DNA from: Sulfobacillus thermosulfidooxidans DSM 9293
Lineage (GTDB): Bacteria > Bacillota > Sulfobacillia > Sulfobacillales > Sulfobacillaceae
Assembly (NCBI RefSeq): GCF_900176145.1
Contig: NZ_FWWY01000001.1
Location: forward strand, 3,548,360-3,612,359
Reading direction: 5' to 3'
DNA: 64,000 nucleotides
Numbering within the stretch: the first letter of the stretch is position 1; each line of letters opens with the position of its first letter. The translations under genes and the position numbers were made by a program. Positions 1 to 9,213 of the stretch are shown here, in pieces. The notes under the pieces are model-generated. The model searched no databases. It was not told the origin of the DNA and saw nothing but the letters and a program-made list of their open reading frames with translations.

Positions 1-2268
1 GAACGCAATTTTCGTGCCGAGTCCCCGAGCAAAAATACTTTCATTGGGATCACGAGGTGGCCGATCCATCACGCCGGGGCTTGGCGGATCAACGCCTAAA
101 GCCATCGCGGGTAAGCCGTCGGTTACGAGATTGACAAAGAGAATTTGGATGGGCAATAAAGGTAAGGGCAATCCCAAGAACGCTGCTAAGAACATCACCA
201 AAACTTCACCAACATTGCACGATAATAAATAGCGGATAAACTTGCGGATGTTATCGTAAATCGCTCGTCCTTCTTCAATAGCACGGACAATAGTCGCGAA
301 ATTATCATCGGTTAAAATCATCGCCGACGCTTCTTTGGTGACGTCTGTTCCCGTTTTGCCCATCGCTACGCCAATATCCGCTTCTTTAAGAGCTGGCGCA
401 TCATTGACCCCGTCTCCGGTCATGGCCACGACTTCCCCATGGGCTTTCCATGCACGCACAACGCGAAGTTTGTGTGGCGGTGAGACCCGTGCATAAATCC
501 GAATGTTTTCTACGCGCTGAGCCAAGTCCGTATCCGTCAAAGTATCCAATTCGGGTCCCGTAATGATTTCATCGGCTCCAGCGACCATGCCCATGGCTTC
601 ACCGATAGCGCGAGCGGTTTTTGGATGATCCCCGGTAATCATAACCGTTCGCAATCCTGCCCGTTTGGCATCTTTCACGGCTTGCACGGCTTCGGGGCGC
701 GGAGGATCCATCATCCCCACTAGTCCCAGGAGAATTAAATCGCGTTCCCAATGATCTTGGGGTTCCTCCCCCGTTGTGGAACGATAGGCAACCCCTAACA
801 CGCGCAGTGCCCGCGCCGCCATGTCATCATTAATGCTCCGAATGCGCTGACGCCATTCATTATCTAGTAGGACCAGGCGGCCATCAATTTCGAGATATCG
901 ACAGAATCCCAACAACACATCGGGGGCTCCTTTAACGAAAACGGTATAACGATTATGTCGGTCGACTGTGAGAACTGCCATCCGTTGTCTTTCGGATTCG
1001 AAAGGAATTTCTCCCTTTCGCAAATATTCTGAAGCCACCTCGCTTAAGTCAATCCCCCCATGGTTCGCTGCCCAAAGCAGCGCAATTTCTGTGGGATCGC
1101 CTTTAGCCTTATCCGGATTATCTGGATCCTTCTCATCGACAGAGGCATTATTACAAAGCGCAGCCGCCGTATACAACTTGGGCAACGTCGGGGAAGTCCT
1201 CGACTCATCAGTGGTATCAATAAAGTCATTATCAACCCAAATCTGTGTCACGGTCATTTGATTTTTCGTCAAGGTACCAGTCTTATCGGTACAAATAACC
1301 GTTGTGCAACCTAACGTTTCTACAGCTGGCAATCGCCGAACGATCGCATGGGCTTTAATCATGCGCTGCACCCCTAAAGCTAGCGCAATGGTCACAATGG
1401 CCGGTAAGCCCTCAGGAATTGCGGCAACAGCTAAACTGACTCCTGTTAGAAACATCTGGTAAAGGGGCTCGCCACGAAATAATCCGGTAACCACAACCAC
1501 CATGACAATCAATAGAGACAAATACACTAAAATCTTGCCGAGATGTTCAAGGCGTCGTTGTAATGGCGTCTGATCTTCCACCGCTTCACGCATCAAATTA
1601 GCGATATTGCCCATTTCTGTATGCATCCCGGTTTCCACTACCAAAGCCTTTGCTCGGCCTCTGGCTACCGTCGTGCCCATATAAACCATGTTACGACGGT
1701 CAGCTACCGGAATATCTGGCCGTGATAATGGCTCTGTTGTTTTGCTCACCGACTGCGATTCTCCTGTTAAAGGCGCCTCGTCCGTTTGTAAGCCATGCAC
1801 TTCGATAAGACGACAATCCGCGGGAATGCGGTCTCCCGCCTCCAGTTCGATAATGTCTCCGGGTACGAGTTCTTCTGCTGGCAACATATCAACTTGTCCC
1901 CCACGGACAACCCGTGCCTCAGGCGCTGTCAGAGCCTTTAGGGTCTCAACAGATTTCTCCGCGCGATATTCTTGGACAAATCCCAATATCGCGTTCATGA
2001 CCACGATGGCCACAATCGTGATAGCGTCACCGACTTCCCCGAGAAGAAACGAAACCACTGTCGCTCCGATTAACACGAGTACCATGAAGTCTTGAAATTG
2101 ACTAAAAAAAATACTCCACCATGGTGTCTTGTCTGCCTCTTGAATTGCATTCAAGCCGATTTCCTGTAACCGCGACTCTGCTTCAGATGTACTCAACCCT
2201 CTGTGTGAATCAGAGCGGAGTTGAATAATGGCTTCATCGCTAGTTAAGGTATGCCAGATTTCTGCCAC
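1..2268 (-). CDS. P-type Ca2+-transporting ATPase (type IIA), C-terminus outside window
   Basis: Membrane ATPase predicted to export Ca2+ (YloB/SERCA-like). The window holds 756 codons from the start; about 130-150 C-terminal residues lie beyond position 1. The phosphorylation motif DKTGT is present with its Asp near residue 328 (codon 1287-1285). A PEGLP motif in the preceding membrane helix is the type IIA ion-site signature, and a hinge-like PPR stretch lies close to the window edge. The N-terminus has the usual cation-ATPase cytosolic segment before the first two helices. I chose GTG at 2268 because an AGGAGG lies 7 bases upstream; an ATG two codons earlier has only 1 base between it and the same SD. 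No partner gene is visible. Substrate is inferred from family motifs only. Confidence 0.93.
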   Translation of the reverse strand, partial: MAEIWHTLTSDEAIIQLRSDSHRGLSTSEAESRLQEIGLNAIQEADKTPWWSIFFSQFQDFMVLVLIGATVVSFLLGEVGDAITIVAIVVMNAILGFVQEYRAEKSVETLKALTAPEARVVRGGQVDMLPAEELVPGDIIELEAGDRIPADCRLIEVHGLQTDEAPLTGESQSVSKTTEPLSRPDIPVADRRNMVYMGTTVARGRAKALVVETGMHTEMGNIANLMREAVEDQTPLQRRLEHLGKILVYLSLLIVMVVVVTGLFRGEPLYQMFLTGVSLAVAAIPEGLPAIVTIALALGVQRMIKAHAIVRRLPAVETLGCTTVICTDKTGTLTKNQMTVTQIWVDNDFIDTTDESRTSPTLPKLYTAAALCNNASVDEKDPDNPDKAKGDPTEIALLWAANHGGIDLSEVASEYLRKGEIPFESERQRMAVLTVDRHNRYTVFVKGAPDVLLGFCRYLEIDGRLVLLDNEWRQRIRSINDDMAARALRVLGVAYRSTTGEEPQDHWERDLILLGLVGMMDPPRPEAVQAVKDAKRAGLRTVMITGDHPKTARAIGEAMGMVAGADEIITGPELDTLTDTDLAQRVENIRIYARVSPPHKLRVVRAWKAHGEVVAMTGDGVNDAPALKEADIGVAMGKTGTDVTKEASAMILTDDNFATIVRAIEEGRAIYDNIRKFIRYLLSCNVGEVLVMFLAAFLGLPLPLLPIQILFVNLVTDGLPAMALGVDPPSPGVMDRPPRDPNESIFARGLGTKIAF

Positions 2269-2492
2269 ACCCATCCCTCCTGTCTCCACTTCGCCTTATT
2301 CTTATGAAACTAAGGACAAGATCAGAACGAAACAGGGCAGCCAGAACACCTTCATTGTCATCCTCTAAAATTGTCATGTTATTATGTCAATTTACATCAA
2401 TGCCACAATGGAAGCGATAGATCTGTATCCACTGCCGCGCGTTATAATCGCTTACGCAAAGGCTCCGTACAAAAATTATAGGAGGGAACATC

Positions 2493-2636
2493 ATGAAGAA
2501 GTTTCATTTCTACTGGATGGATCGTCCCGGAGAGTATCACTGGGTTCAATATGGACAACAAATTCGTCCTGACACCAAGGATAATGCTAAAGCTTCAAAC
2601 TTACCATTCGTACCTTTTTGGCGAAACAAACTATGA
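2493..2636 (+). CDS. Small uncharacterised protein, 47 aa
   Basis: A short ORF with a strong SD (AGGAGGG, about 6 bases before ATG). The product is rich in aromatic and basic residues: it begins MKKFHFYWMDRPGEYHW and ends WRNKL. It has no signal peptide, no membrane segment and no cysteines. It is followed within 45 bases by a 13-bp perfect hairpin that would terminate it. I do not recognise a family. The good SD, the clean stop and the terminator make it likely to be real. It stands alone on the plus strand between two leftward genes. Confidence 0.6.
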   Translation: MKKFHFYWMDRPGEYHWVQYGQQIRPDTKDNAKASNLPFVPFWRNKL

Positions 2637-2677
2637 GACGTAGCATGGCGGGGAAAATCCCGAGTGATCAGAAATAA

Positions 2678-2714
2678 ATCGCCTAGGAACATGCATATTA
2701 GGTTCCTAGGCGAT
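2678..2714. terminator. Bidirectional terminator-like hairpin
   Basis: Perfect 13-bp inverted repeat (ATCGCCTAGGAAC at 2678-2690 and its complement at 2702-2714) with an 11-base loop. It lies between the converging small plus-strand ORF and the minus-strand gene at 2737-3102, so it can end both. The plus-strand side is followed by a modest T-rich stretch (GGATTTCTTAAA). Confidence 0.7.
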
Positions 2715-2736
2715 CGGATTTCTTAAATATGTAACG

Positions 2737-3102
2737 TTACTGCATATTTCGGGTAATCTTATCCCGAATTTGCGCGTCAACTTCTCCTAGAGACTCTTGC
2801 ATCAGGTTTAGATCACGTTCCGCAAGATTTTTGGGTAATTCCCCTGACGCTTTCATGCGGACTGCCAAAAACCGTTTCAACTCTTCATCAGGTAACGCTG
2901 CGGCCAATTTTAAATTGGTCAGGCATAAGTTCTTATATTGCTCATCATTGGCTTTTTCAGCCATTTCCTTAATTAAGTTGTGCAAAGCGGCCACTTGTTC
3001 AGATTCCGATAGCGGCATAAGTTGCTGAAATAACTGTCCCATTTTCGCTTCGCGTTCATTAGGACTTAATGACGCGATGGCAAGAATGTCCATGTCAGAC
3101 AT
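2737..3102 (-). CDS. Hypothetical helical protein, 121 aa
   Basis: Start chosen at ATG 3102 (MSDMDIL) because GGGAGGG lies 6 bases upstream; the ATG 15 bases earlier overlaps that SD. The product is soluble, charged and almost wholly alpha-helical by composition, with several Leu/Glu/Lys heptad-like stretches (for example around KANDEQYKNLCLTNLKLAA and the EELKRFLAVRMKASGELPK stretch). It has no membrane segment or recognisable catalytic motif. I do not recognise the family. It ends against the bidirectional hairpin at 2678-2714 and has no close partner gene. Confidence 0.7.
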   Translation of the reverse strand: MSDMDILAIASLSPNEREAKMGQLFQQLMPLSESEQVAALHNLIKEMAEKANDEQYKNLCLTNLKLAAALPDEELKRFLAVRMKASGELPKNLAERDLNLMQESLGEVDAQIRDKITRNMQ

Positions 3103-3413
3103 TACTATCCCTCCCATCTGTAAAACTCATTCACCCTTACTCGTACTATCGTACTGGATAAGGACATGCGTAAAGGGGCTCGTACATCGTGTGCCGAGTT
3201 TCCCACAAAATGATCCCGGACTGTTGTCGCCCAGTGTTCATATTGTAGAACGTATTACTTCTACTGTCTAACTTCCAGAAGACCTCGTAAATGCCTTGGG
3301 TGATCATCTAGGACCGTCTTCTTATTATCACGATGCCTTATTATTTTACTACTTTGTCCTTGACAGAGTCTGTCGAAAACAGAAAACCCGACCATGATGG
3401 CCGTTTAGTCAAT
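3103..3413. other. Intergenic stretch without a recognised feature
   Basis: About 310 bases between two leftward genes. I see no ORF with an SD, no RNA motif and no strong hairpin. It must hold the promoter of the 121-aa gene, but I could not pick a convincing -35/-10 pair. Confidence 0.5.
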
Positions 3414-3878
3414 TTAAGAAGCAGAGGTCACCAATGCCCATGCTTCTTGCGGGGAAAAAGTCTTCCCTAGATCACCCCGTAGAGCCCGCAAAGCCAGCCT
3501 TTCCTTCTCAATTTCCTGGCTTGTTCGAATTCCAAATCGGCGAATAACGGGTAATGGGGGGCACCATCCATCGAGCGCATGCGACAACAGAAATCCCCCC
3601 ACAACCGCAGACAGGGCGAGCCACTTTTTATCCCGTCCCGATCCTAATAGTAAGCCGAGTAAGACGAAGGTCGACGATGTGACTTCAAGAACCCGTTCGG
3701 TATCCCATTCTTGGTCGAGTTCTTGCAACCGTTGTGTGATAGCCTGGGGACCCATCTCCGCCAAGTGAAACACTTTGGACTGGGTTTGGGCATCGATAGC
3801 TTGATTGACTTGGGGAATCGTATGCGATTGGACGCGTCCGGTGGTACTTGGTAAGCGTATAATAACCTGTTTTTCCAC
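3414..3878 (-). CDS. DUF2892-like inner membrane protein
   Basis: 154-residue protein with a soluble N-terminal half (to about residue 65) and two predicted membrane helices around residues 67-82 and 85-102. The segment DGWCPPLP followed by RRFGIRTSQEIEKER matches the tail seen in proteins carrying the YgaP-type DUF2892 membrane domain, where the Cys-Pro-Pro motif follows the second helix. GTG 3878 is chosen because AGGAGG lies 7 bases upstream; the ATG at 3899 precedes that SD. Function is unknown. It is monocistronic as far as can be seen. Confidence 0.72.
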   Translation of the reverse strand: MEKQVIIRLPSTTGRVQSHTIPQVNQAIDAQTQSKVFHLAEMGPQAITQRLQELDQEWDTERVLEVTSSTFVLLGLLLGSGRDKKWLALSAVVGGFLLSHALDGWCPPLPVIRRFGIRTSQEIEKERLALRALRGDLGKTFSPQEAWALVTSAS

Positions 3879-4295
3879 ATCCTCTCCTCCTTGTCTCATA
3901 GTCTAAACAAGAAGTTTGAGAACATACCGGAAATCCGTTGTCACATCTGTGAAATGCTGGATGCGTGCAAAGTTTCGGGTTACCCGGTTACAATGATGAC
4001 ACCATGAAGAAAAGCGCTGCCAAAAATGACTTTGGCATCCGTCTCTTTGATCCAGAAGTCCCCCGAATCCTTGATTGATGCATTTCCGTCTAAGTACTGT
4101 ATCAATCTGGGCCGTCACAATTATCACGGCGACTCACCTGGCCGAAGGGCCCACGATGAGTCGCCTGATCTTCATATTCTTTCATATCCTAAGGAACCAT
4201 CTGAATGGTCCCAGCTACAGATCATCAACTGGCTAACTGTTTGAGGCCGTAACACGGAAACTCACTAAAATCTTAGGATTATGTGTGTCACTGTG
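3879..4295. other. Intergenic region between citrate synthase and DUF2892 gene
   Basis: About 415 bases. Apart from the hairpin at 4128-4165 I see no ORF with an SD and no RNA gene. Short ORFs exist in several frames, but they lack SD sequences and plausible composition. Confidence 0.5.
4128..4165. terminator. Terminator-like hairpin downstream of citrate synthase
   Basis: Arms GGCGACTCA (4128-4136) and TGAGTCGCC (4157-4165) pair over 9 bp. An inner GGCC/GGCC stem closes a short loop. It lies about 130 bases after the citrate synthase stop in its reading direction. No T-tract follows, so intrinsic termination is uncertain; it may be a 3' end-stabilising hairpin instead. Confidence 0.35.
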
Positions 4296-5426
4296 CTATT
4301 CACGGTCATCTAAGGGAATAAAATTTCGGTGGCTCGGCCCCGTATACTCAGCCCGTGGACGAATAATGCGGTTATGCCGATATTGCTCTAAAATATGGGC
4401 AGTCCATCCGGCAATGCGGCTTACCGCAAAAACGGGTGTATATAACTCCGTCGGAATGCCCAAGGCCGCATAAACCGAACCGGAATAAAAATCAACATTA
4501 GGATATAACGGTTTTTTCGATTGGATGGTTTGCCGAATTGCCTCGAGCATTTGGTAATTCTTAATCGTTCCGGTTTGTTCTCCTAATTGGCGGGAAAATT
4601 GACGTAATATTGTGGCTCGCGGGTCCTCGGTTTTATAAACACGATGTCCAAATCCCATAATTTTCTTATGTTGCGCCAAAGCATTGTCAATCCAGGTATC
4701 GACGTGGTCAACCTCGCCAATTTCTTGCAACATCACCATGACTTCTTCATTAGCCCCACCGTGGAGAGGTCCCTTCAGGGCACCTATCGCCGAGGTTACG
4801 GCAGAATACAAATCGGACAGGGTGGCAGCGGTGACCCGGGCCGCAAATGTCGATGCATTTAATTCATGGTCAGCATGCAAAACCAAGGCTGTGTTAAAAA
4901 CATGGGCAGGAAATTGCTCAGGTCGCTTTCCATGAAGCATGTATAAGAAATTTTCAGCTAAAGAGAGATGGGAATCGGGAGCAATCGGTACTCGTCCTTG
5001 GCGTCGACGTTCAAATGATGCGACCATAGTCGGAATTTGGGCAACAAGACGCATGGCCTTGCGTCGATTAGCCTCATACGAATTATCTCCGGCATCAGGA
5101 TCATAAATACCGGCTAGACTAACGGCTGTACGAAGAGCATCCATCGGATTTGTTGAGGGCGGCACCGAGACGAGTAAATCATAGACCGGCTTGGCAAGCG
5201 GTCTCATCGATCGCAAGGTTGTCGTAAATTGATTCAATTGTTCTCGGGTAGGTAGATTTCCTTCCCACAGAAGATAGACGACTTCCTCAAATGTCGTCTG
5301 TTCTGCCAAATCACGAACGTCGTATCCGCGATAAACCAAACGTCCTTCTTTCCCGTCGATGAAACAAATTTCTGAGGTTCCCGCTACGACATCTTCTAGG
5401 CCTTCTTTAAATTGCACTTCCGACAT
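4296..5426 (-). CDS. gltA: Citrate synthase
   Basis: Condenses acetyl-CoA and oxaloacetate to citrate at the head of the TCA cycle; cytosolic. The 376-residue length fits the short Gram-positive/archaeal class (CitZ-like). Active-site elements are visible: the first His in HADHELNAS, GPLHGGANE with the second, GFGHRVYK, and the catalytic Asp in DPRA just after it. Two ATGs are possible. AGGAGG is 9 bases from ATG 5426 and only 3 from ATG 5432, so I chose 5426 (MSEVQF). It stands alone, with no citrate-cycle neighbours. A 2-methylcitrate synthase role cannot be excluded from sequence alone. Confidence 0.93.
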   Translation of the reverse strand: MSEVQFKEGLEDVVAGTSEICFIDGKEGRLVYRGYDVRDLAEQTTFEEVVYLLWEGNLPTREQLNQFTTTLRSMRPLAKPVYDLLVSVPPSTNPMDALRTAVSLAGIYDPDAGDNSYEANRRKAMRLVAQIPTMVASFERRRQGRVPIAPDSHLSLAENFLYMLHGKRPEQFPAHVFNTALVLHADHELNASTFAARVTAATLSDLYSAVTSAIGALKGPLHGGANEEVMVMLQEIGEVDHVDTWIDNALAQHKKIMGFGHRVYKTEDPRATILRQFSRQLGEQTGTIKNYQMLEAIRQTIQSKKPLYPNVDFYSGSVYAALGIPTELYTPVFAVSRIAGWTAHILEQYRHNRIIRPRAEYTGPSHRNFIPLDDRE

Positions 5427-5584
5427 GGGCATTGGCCTCCTTTTGTTAATAGCTCAAAAAGGTTTGCGTCTTATAAAAACTTGATCCCAGCAAGTAAATT
5501 GTAAGGCGGTATTGTCGGACGGGATCCCTCGTTCTAAAAACTCATCCAAACTCATAATCTTCTGTAAAAATTCCGCAGTGCATT

Positions 5585-5866
5585 CTACAATGAGGACGAA
5601 GTGGTTTTCACTTCCCAAACATGTTGCCCTTCAATTTGCATCCCTGTGGGGGGCAGCGAACCACGGCGCATATGTTTTGTCACCTGATCCAGTACAAAAG
5701 CCTTCATCACCGCAATTTGAGACGCGTCATCCATTGGACTCGGCGCTAACGGAACATCCACAACCCTTACGATATATTCATCCTTTTTATAGACACCCTC
5801 ATAGACTTTCAGTGTCACGAGCCATACATCTTCCTGATGAGAAACCGATAAAACTTCTAAAGCCAT
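5585..5866 (-). CDS. Hypothetical protein, 93 aa
   Basis: Start taken at ATG 5866 (MALEVLSVSH), with AAGGGG about 8 bases upstream. A longer reading to 5959 would run into the tetR gene and adds a basic tail, so it is less likely. The product looks like a small alpha/beta protein: a beta-rich first half (VWLVTLKVYEG, EYIVRVVDVPL) and a helix with DDASQIAVMKAFVLDQVTK. It has no membrane segment and no cysteines. I do not recognise the family. It lies 50 bases behind the TetR regulator and may be cotranscribed with it. Confidence 0.65.
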   Translation of the reverse strand: MALEVLSVSHQEDVWLVTLKVYEGVYKKDEYIVRVVDVPLAPSPMDDASQIAVMKAFVLDQVTKHMRRGSLPPTGMQIEGQHVWEVKTTSSSL

Positions 5867-5916
5867 CCTCTTGTCCCCTTTTGTGACAAATTTTCTACTT
5901 TTTCGTATTGTATCCG

Positions 5917-6501
5917 CTAGGACGCCGAATGGAAATCGTTTAATCCCCATGCCGTCCAAAAAATTCTTTGAATTTCCTGAGCCGCTTCATTTAAATCCAG
6001 ATCCTGGTCACGGCGAATCCACACGCCAACAATCTCCGCCAGAGCTCCAACCCAACCATGGGCGCCAATCACGGCTTGCGGCCGCGGTACTCCACATTCG
6101 ATGAGGTCGCTGACAATAAATTCACTGAAGGCTTCGCGAACTCTCCACATGCGTTCTTCAAAAAGCGGGTCCGCTCCAGCCCCTCGGACCAAAACCACTT
6201 GCGCCAATTCATAATCTCGTCGGAACACATCGACTGCGGCCTCTAGGGAACGTTTAAGTTTTTCGGATGGATTCTCAATTCCAGAACGCGCCAACATAAT
6301 TTGCTCCATGACGTGGGTATATAATGTTTCCACGAGCGCCAGAAAGCAATCCTGTTTGCTGACAAAATACAGATAAAAAGTTCCTGTGGCACATTGTGCT
6401 TGATCGGCAATCATCCGAATGGTTGCTTGGTGATATCCATATTGGCTAAATATCGTTTGGGCTGCCTTAAGAATCTCCTCTTTACGGCCACCTTCATCCA
6501 T
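5917..6501 (-). CDS. TetR-family transcriptional regulator
   Basis: 194 residues. The N-terminal helix-turn-helix spans roughly residues 8-55: KEEILKAAQTIFSQYGYHQAT, then MIADQAQCATGTFYLYF, the typical TetR recognition helix ending in Tyr-x-Tyr-Phe. The C-terminal ligand domain is not specific enough to name an effector; it includes a TetR_C-like pattern with LVRGAGADPLFEERM. The start codon is 68 bases from the divergently transcribed Nudix gene. The AT-rich stretch between them (6530-6550, including TATAAT at 6533-6538) probably holds both promoters and an operator. Likely autoregulator or repressor of the Nudix gene or of the 93-aa gene behind it (inference). Confidence 0.88.
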   Translation of the reverse strand: MDEGGRKEEILKAAQTIFSQYGYHQATIRMIADQAQCATGTFYLYFVSKQDCFLALVETLYTHVMEQIMLARSGIENPSEKLKRSLEAAVDVFRRDYELAQVVLVRGAGADPLFEERMWRVREAFSEFIVSDLIECGVPRPQAVIGAHGWVGALAEIVGVWIRRDQDLDLNEAAQEIQRIFWTAWGLNDFHSAS

Positions 6502-6569
6502 GGCTCTTTTCCCTTTCCTCAGTCACAATTGCTATAATATAAATTAATACACGTTAGAGGAGCCGTCCA

Positions 6570-7109
6570 TTGCTAAGGAATCGTATTCGACGTGTGCCCG
6601 TTACGGTCAGGGGCACGCATTATATTCACGAGTATCTTGTGTTACCAGATGTCTGTGCGGTTATTGCGGAAATTCCCGAAGGGGTTATTCTCGTTGAACA
6701 ATTTCGGCCCGCCTTAGGGCGCAAAATTTTGGAGTTGCCCGCCGGTCGATTACGACGGGGTGAAGAACCTGTTCAAGGAGCCCGCCGGGAATTACAGGAG
6801 GAAACAGGATATCAGGCTGGCGATATGCGCTTGTTATCCCGTTTCTATCCTTCCGTGGGACTGTCACGACACAAAGTGCATCTTTATTACACGGTGAATC
6901 CTGTTCCCGGACCAACAAATTGGGATCCGACAGAAGAAATTGAAGTCAAAATTATTCCTGTTAATGAAGTGCCCAATTTATTGATCGAAGGAAGGGCCGC
7001 GGACGCCAAGACACATTTAGGCTTGGTGTATTTCCTCAATGCTCGAGGCTGGTTATTACAACGAGGACGATGGCGGCCGGTTCAAACATCCCAGGGTTCA
7101 CCAGGATGA
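6570..7109 (+). CDS. nudF: Nudix hydrolase, ADP-ribose pyrophosphatase-like
   Basis: 179 residues. The full Nudix box is visible: G-x5-E (GRLRRGE), seven residues, then RELQEETGY. The preceding ELPAG and the EQFRPALGR segment are typical of ADP-ribose pyrophosphatases, which split ADP-ribose into AMP and ribose 5-phosphate. The start is TTG at 6570 with GAGGAG 7 bases upstream. It is divergent from the TetR gene. The insertion sequence begins just behind its stop, so any original downstream partner has been displaced. Exact substrate is inferred. Confidence 0.88.
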   Translation: MLRNRIRRVPVTVRGTHYIHEYLVLPDVCAVIAEIPEGVILVEQFRPALGRKILELPAGRLRRGEEPVQGARRELQEETGYQAGDMRLLSRFYPSVGLSRHKVHLYYTVNPVPGPTNWDPTEEIEVKIIPVNEVPNLLIEGRAADAKTHLGLVYFLNARGWLLQRGRWRPVQTSQGSPG

Positions 7110-7113
7110 GGCA

Positions 7114-8821
7114 TTTGCGCTGTCTTGAAACCGTAGAGGGGCGCGGGATTCGCAGAGGCTCATAAAGAATTTCCCCCATTCATGGACGGAGGAATGCGGC
7201 TTTTCGGTTCCCGGTCGGCCGCCGGCGGCCGATTTGACCCCACCCGCGGCACACCGTGCCGCGATCCCCGAAACCCGCAAAACCCTAAGAAAAACGGGCC
7301 GAGCTCTGGTAAAATTGAAGTACCAACCACAATTTTCCGAAAGGAGCTCTCCCGTATGGCTATCATACCACAACTTTCTCTCTTTTCGTGGCAAGATCTC
7401 GAAGAATTAGGCGACCTCGAACGCCTCGTGCTCGTCCTCGAGACGGTCCCGGATGAAACCCTCATGGCCCACCTGGAAGCCGCCCGTGGGCATGGGCGGA
7501 ATGCGTACCCGGTCCGGGCGATGTGGAATTCGGTGTTGGCCGGGGTGGTTTTCCAACACCCCAGCATCGAGAGCCTTCGCCGAGAACTGGCCCGCAATGC
7601 GCAACTGCGCATGCTGTGCGGGTTCCGCAACGCGGCCGTCCCGCCCGCGTCGGCCTACACCCGATTTCTGCATCGTCTGATGGCCGAACAGGATACCGTG
7701 GACGGGATGTTTGAGCAGCTGGTGGATGACCTCGCCGCCGTGCTCCCGAATTTCGGTCAGCGCTTGGCCATGGACAGCAAGGGTATCTCGTCGCGGGCCG
7801 TGCGGCCCGCCAAAAACCCCACCGCCGATGGGCGCCGGGACGTCGATGCCGATTTTGGACGGAAGGAATACCGCGGTGTGCATGAGGACGGGACTACCTG
7901 GACCAAAGTGGTCAAGTGGTTCGGGTATAAGCTGCACCTGGTGGTGGATTCGACGTACGAATTGCCGGTGGCGTGGGAGGTGACGAAAGCGTCGGTGTCC
8001 GATGTGACCCGGGCGATGCCCATGTTGGATCATCTGCACCATCGCCACGGGGTGCTGCTGTCCCGTGCCGTCCTTTTAACGGCCGACCGGGGCTATGATG
8101 ATACCAAATTGATCGCCGCCTGCTGGGATAGCTACCAGATTAAGCCGGTGATCGATATCCGGAATATGTGGCGGGACCCGGATGCCACGCGAGTGCTACC
8201 GGGCCATTCGACGGTGACCTACAATTATCGTGGCGACGTCTTTTGTCAGGATCCGGTCACGGGTCAGGTTCACACCATGAGTAACGGCGGATTCGAAGTC
8301 AGGCGCCAACGTCTCAAAAAGCGGTGCCCCGCCCGCTTTGCGGGCGTGTCCTGCCGGGGTCAAGACACCTGCCCCGTCGTCCAGGGCCTGCGCATTCCCT
8401 TACAGACCGATCGGCGGATTTTTACGCCCATGGACCGGGCCAGTTATCAATGGAAGCGCGAGTATGCCCATCGCACGGCGGTGGAACGGGTGAACAGTCG
8501 GTTGGATGTGTCGTTCGGGTTGGAACTCCATACCATTCGGGGGCTAAAGAAAATGCAACTCCGCTGCGGGTTGGCCCTCATCGTGATGTTGGCGATGGCG
8601 CTCGGGCGGATACGGCAACGGCAACCGGAGCGGATGCGCCGCCTCGTGGGGTCGTGAACCCCACCCCCATTCATCGAAATCCCGGAACGGCCCGTCGGGC
8701 CGCTGCTTCGGCGTCGATTCATCCTGTTCCGCCATAATTGAGGCCCATTCACCCTCTGGGATCTGCGTGACAAACGGCTGTGGAGTCGCCGCAGATTGAC
8801 TGAAATCGGCTACAGCGGAAA
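7114..8821 (+). mobile_element. Insertion sequence with DDE transposase (IS1182/IS5-like), ends tentative
   Basis: One intact transposase gene sits in a stretch clearly richer in G+C than both flanks, with long non-coding shoulders. Possible terminal inverted repeats are TTTGCGCTGT at 7114-7123 and its near complement ACAGCGGAAA at 8812-8821 (9 of 10 match). The match does not extend further inward and I see no clear target duplication, so the ends are tentative. The element lies between the Nudix gene and the zinc-ribbon gene and disrupts no recognisable ORF. Confidence 0.6.
7356..8657 (+). CDS. IS transposase, DDE type
   Basis: 433-residue transposase. The N-terminal helical domain (residues about 1-110) resembles DUF772-type heads. 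The catalytic triad is visible: Asp140 in AMDSKGISS, Asp244 in LTADRGYDD and Glu377 in TAVERVNSRLD, the order and context of IS4/IS5/IS1182-type transposases. A cysteine-bearing insertion (residues about 324-340) precedes the last motif. ATG 7356 has AAGGAG 9 bases upstream; the upstream in-frame ATG at 7182 has no SD and would place the element's left shoulder in the protein. The reading frame is intact, so the element may be active. Codon choice is strongly G/C-ended compared with neighbours, which suggests recent acquisition. Confidence 0.92.
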   Translation: MAIIPQLSLFSWQDLEELGDLERLVLVLETVPDETLMAHLEAARGHGRNAYPVRAMWNSVLAGVVFQHPSIESLRRELARNAQLRMLCGFRNAAVPPASAYTRFLHRLMAEQDTVDGMFEQLVDDLAAVLPNFGQRLAMDSKGISSRAVRPAKNPTADGRRDVDADFGRKEYRGVHEDGTTWTKVVKWFGYKLHLVVDSTYELPVAWEVTKASVSDVTRAMPMLDHLHHRHGVLLSRAVLLTADRGYDDTKLIAACWDSYQIKPVIDIRNMWRDPDATRVLPGHSTVTYNYRGDVFCQDPVTGQVHTMSNGGFEVRRQRLKKRCPARFAGVSCRGQDTCPVVQGLRIPLQTDRRIFTPMDRASYQWKREYAHRTAVERVNSRLDVSFGLELHTIRGLKKMQLRCGLALIVMLAMALGRIRQRQPERMRRLVGS

Positions 8822-8874
8822 AAACTCCAGGATAAAAAAATCTCCCCCAATTCTGTGTTTTGGGATAAAATATG

Positions 8875-8902
8875 AGGGTAAAAGTATTTTCACTTTTACC
8901 CT
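8875..8902. repeat. Perfect palindrome upstream of zinc-ribbon gene
   Basis: Arms AGGGTAAAAGT (8875-8885) and ACTTTTACCCT (8892-8902) form a perfect 11-bp stem with a 6-base loop. It lies about 45 bases before the start of the zinc-ribbon gene and about 50 bases after the tentative IS end. It could be a protein-binding operator or a leader hairpin. No T-tract follows, so it is probably not a terminator. Confidence 0.5.
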
Positions 8903-8946
8903 ACCACAGTTGTGGGATGGATGTCGTCTAGAGAGGGATGGAGATA

Positions 8947-9195
8947 ATGACTTGTGAACATTGCGGTAGTCTTCTAAGCCGTGACGAGTCAACCTGTCCA
9001 CAATGCGGCTTCGAAGTTCCTAGTCCTGCCCCAATCAAAAAAAGTGCTAAAGTTGTTCCTTTTCGTCCACGTAAAAAACGTCGTCGTCCCTCTCCGCCCA
9101 AAGGACGTTATGCAGGAGGACCGGTGTTTTGGTGGATTGTGGCCATTATCGCGATTAGTCTTCTATTGCCGTATATTATTCCAATGCATCCTTAA
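8947..9195 (+). CDS. Zinc-ribbon membrane protein, 82 aa
   Basis: The N-terminus has a zinc ribbon with two CxxC knuckles (CEHC and CPQC, residues 3-22). A basic proline-rich linker (FRPRKKRRRPSPPKGR) and one C-terminal membrane helix (FWWIVAIIAISLLLPYII) follow. So it is a tail-anchored protein with a cytosolic metal-binding head. ATG 8947 is preferred (GGAG and GAGAGG upstream); ATG 8938 overlaps the SD. Function is not known. It converges on spoVR with only 18 bases between stops. Confidence 0.72.
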   Translation: MTCEHCGSLLSRDESTCPQCGFEVPSPAPIKKSAKVVPFRPRKKRRRPSPPKGRYAGGPVFWWIVAIIAISLLLPYIIPMHP

Positions 9196-9213
9196 CGCGT
9201 CAGTTTCGTATGT

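Noticed and set aside
2384..2572. 62-codon plus-strand ORF overlapping the 47-residue gene
   Set aside because: The 47-residue frame inside it has the strong SD and the terminator; the longer ORF has neither an SD nor a plausible composition.
7182..7355. 58-codon N-terminal extension of the transposase
   Set aside because: No SD at ATG 7182, while ATG 7356 has AAGGAG at good spacing; the extension is low-complexity and lies in the IS shoulder.
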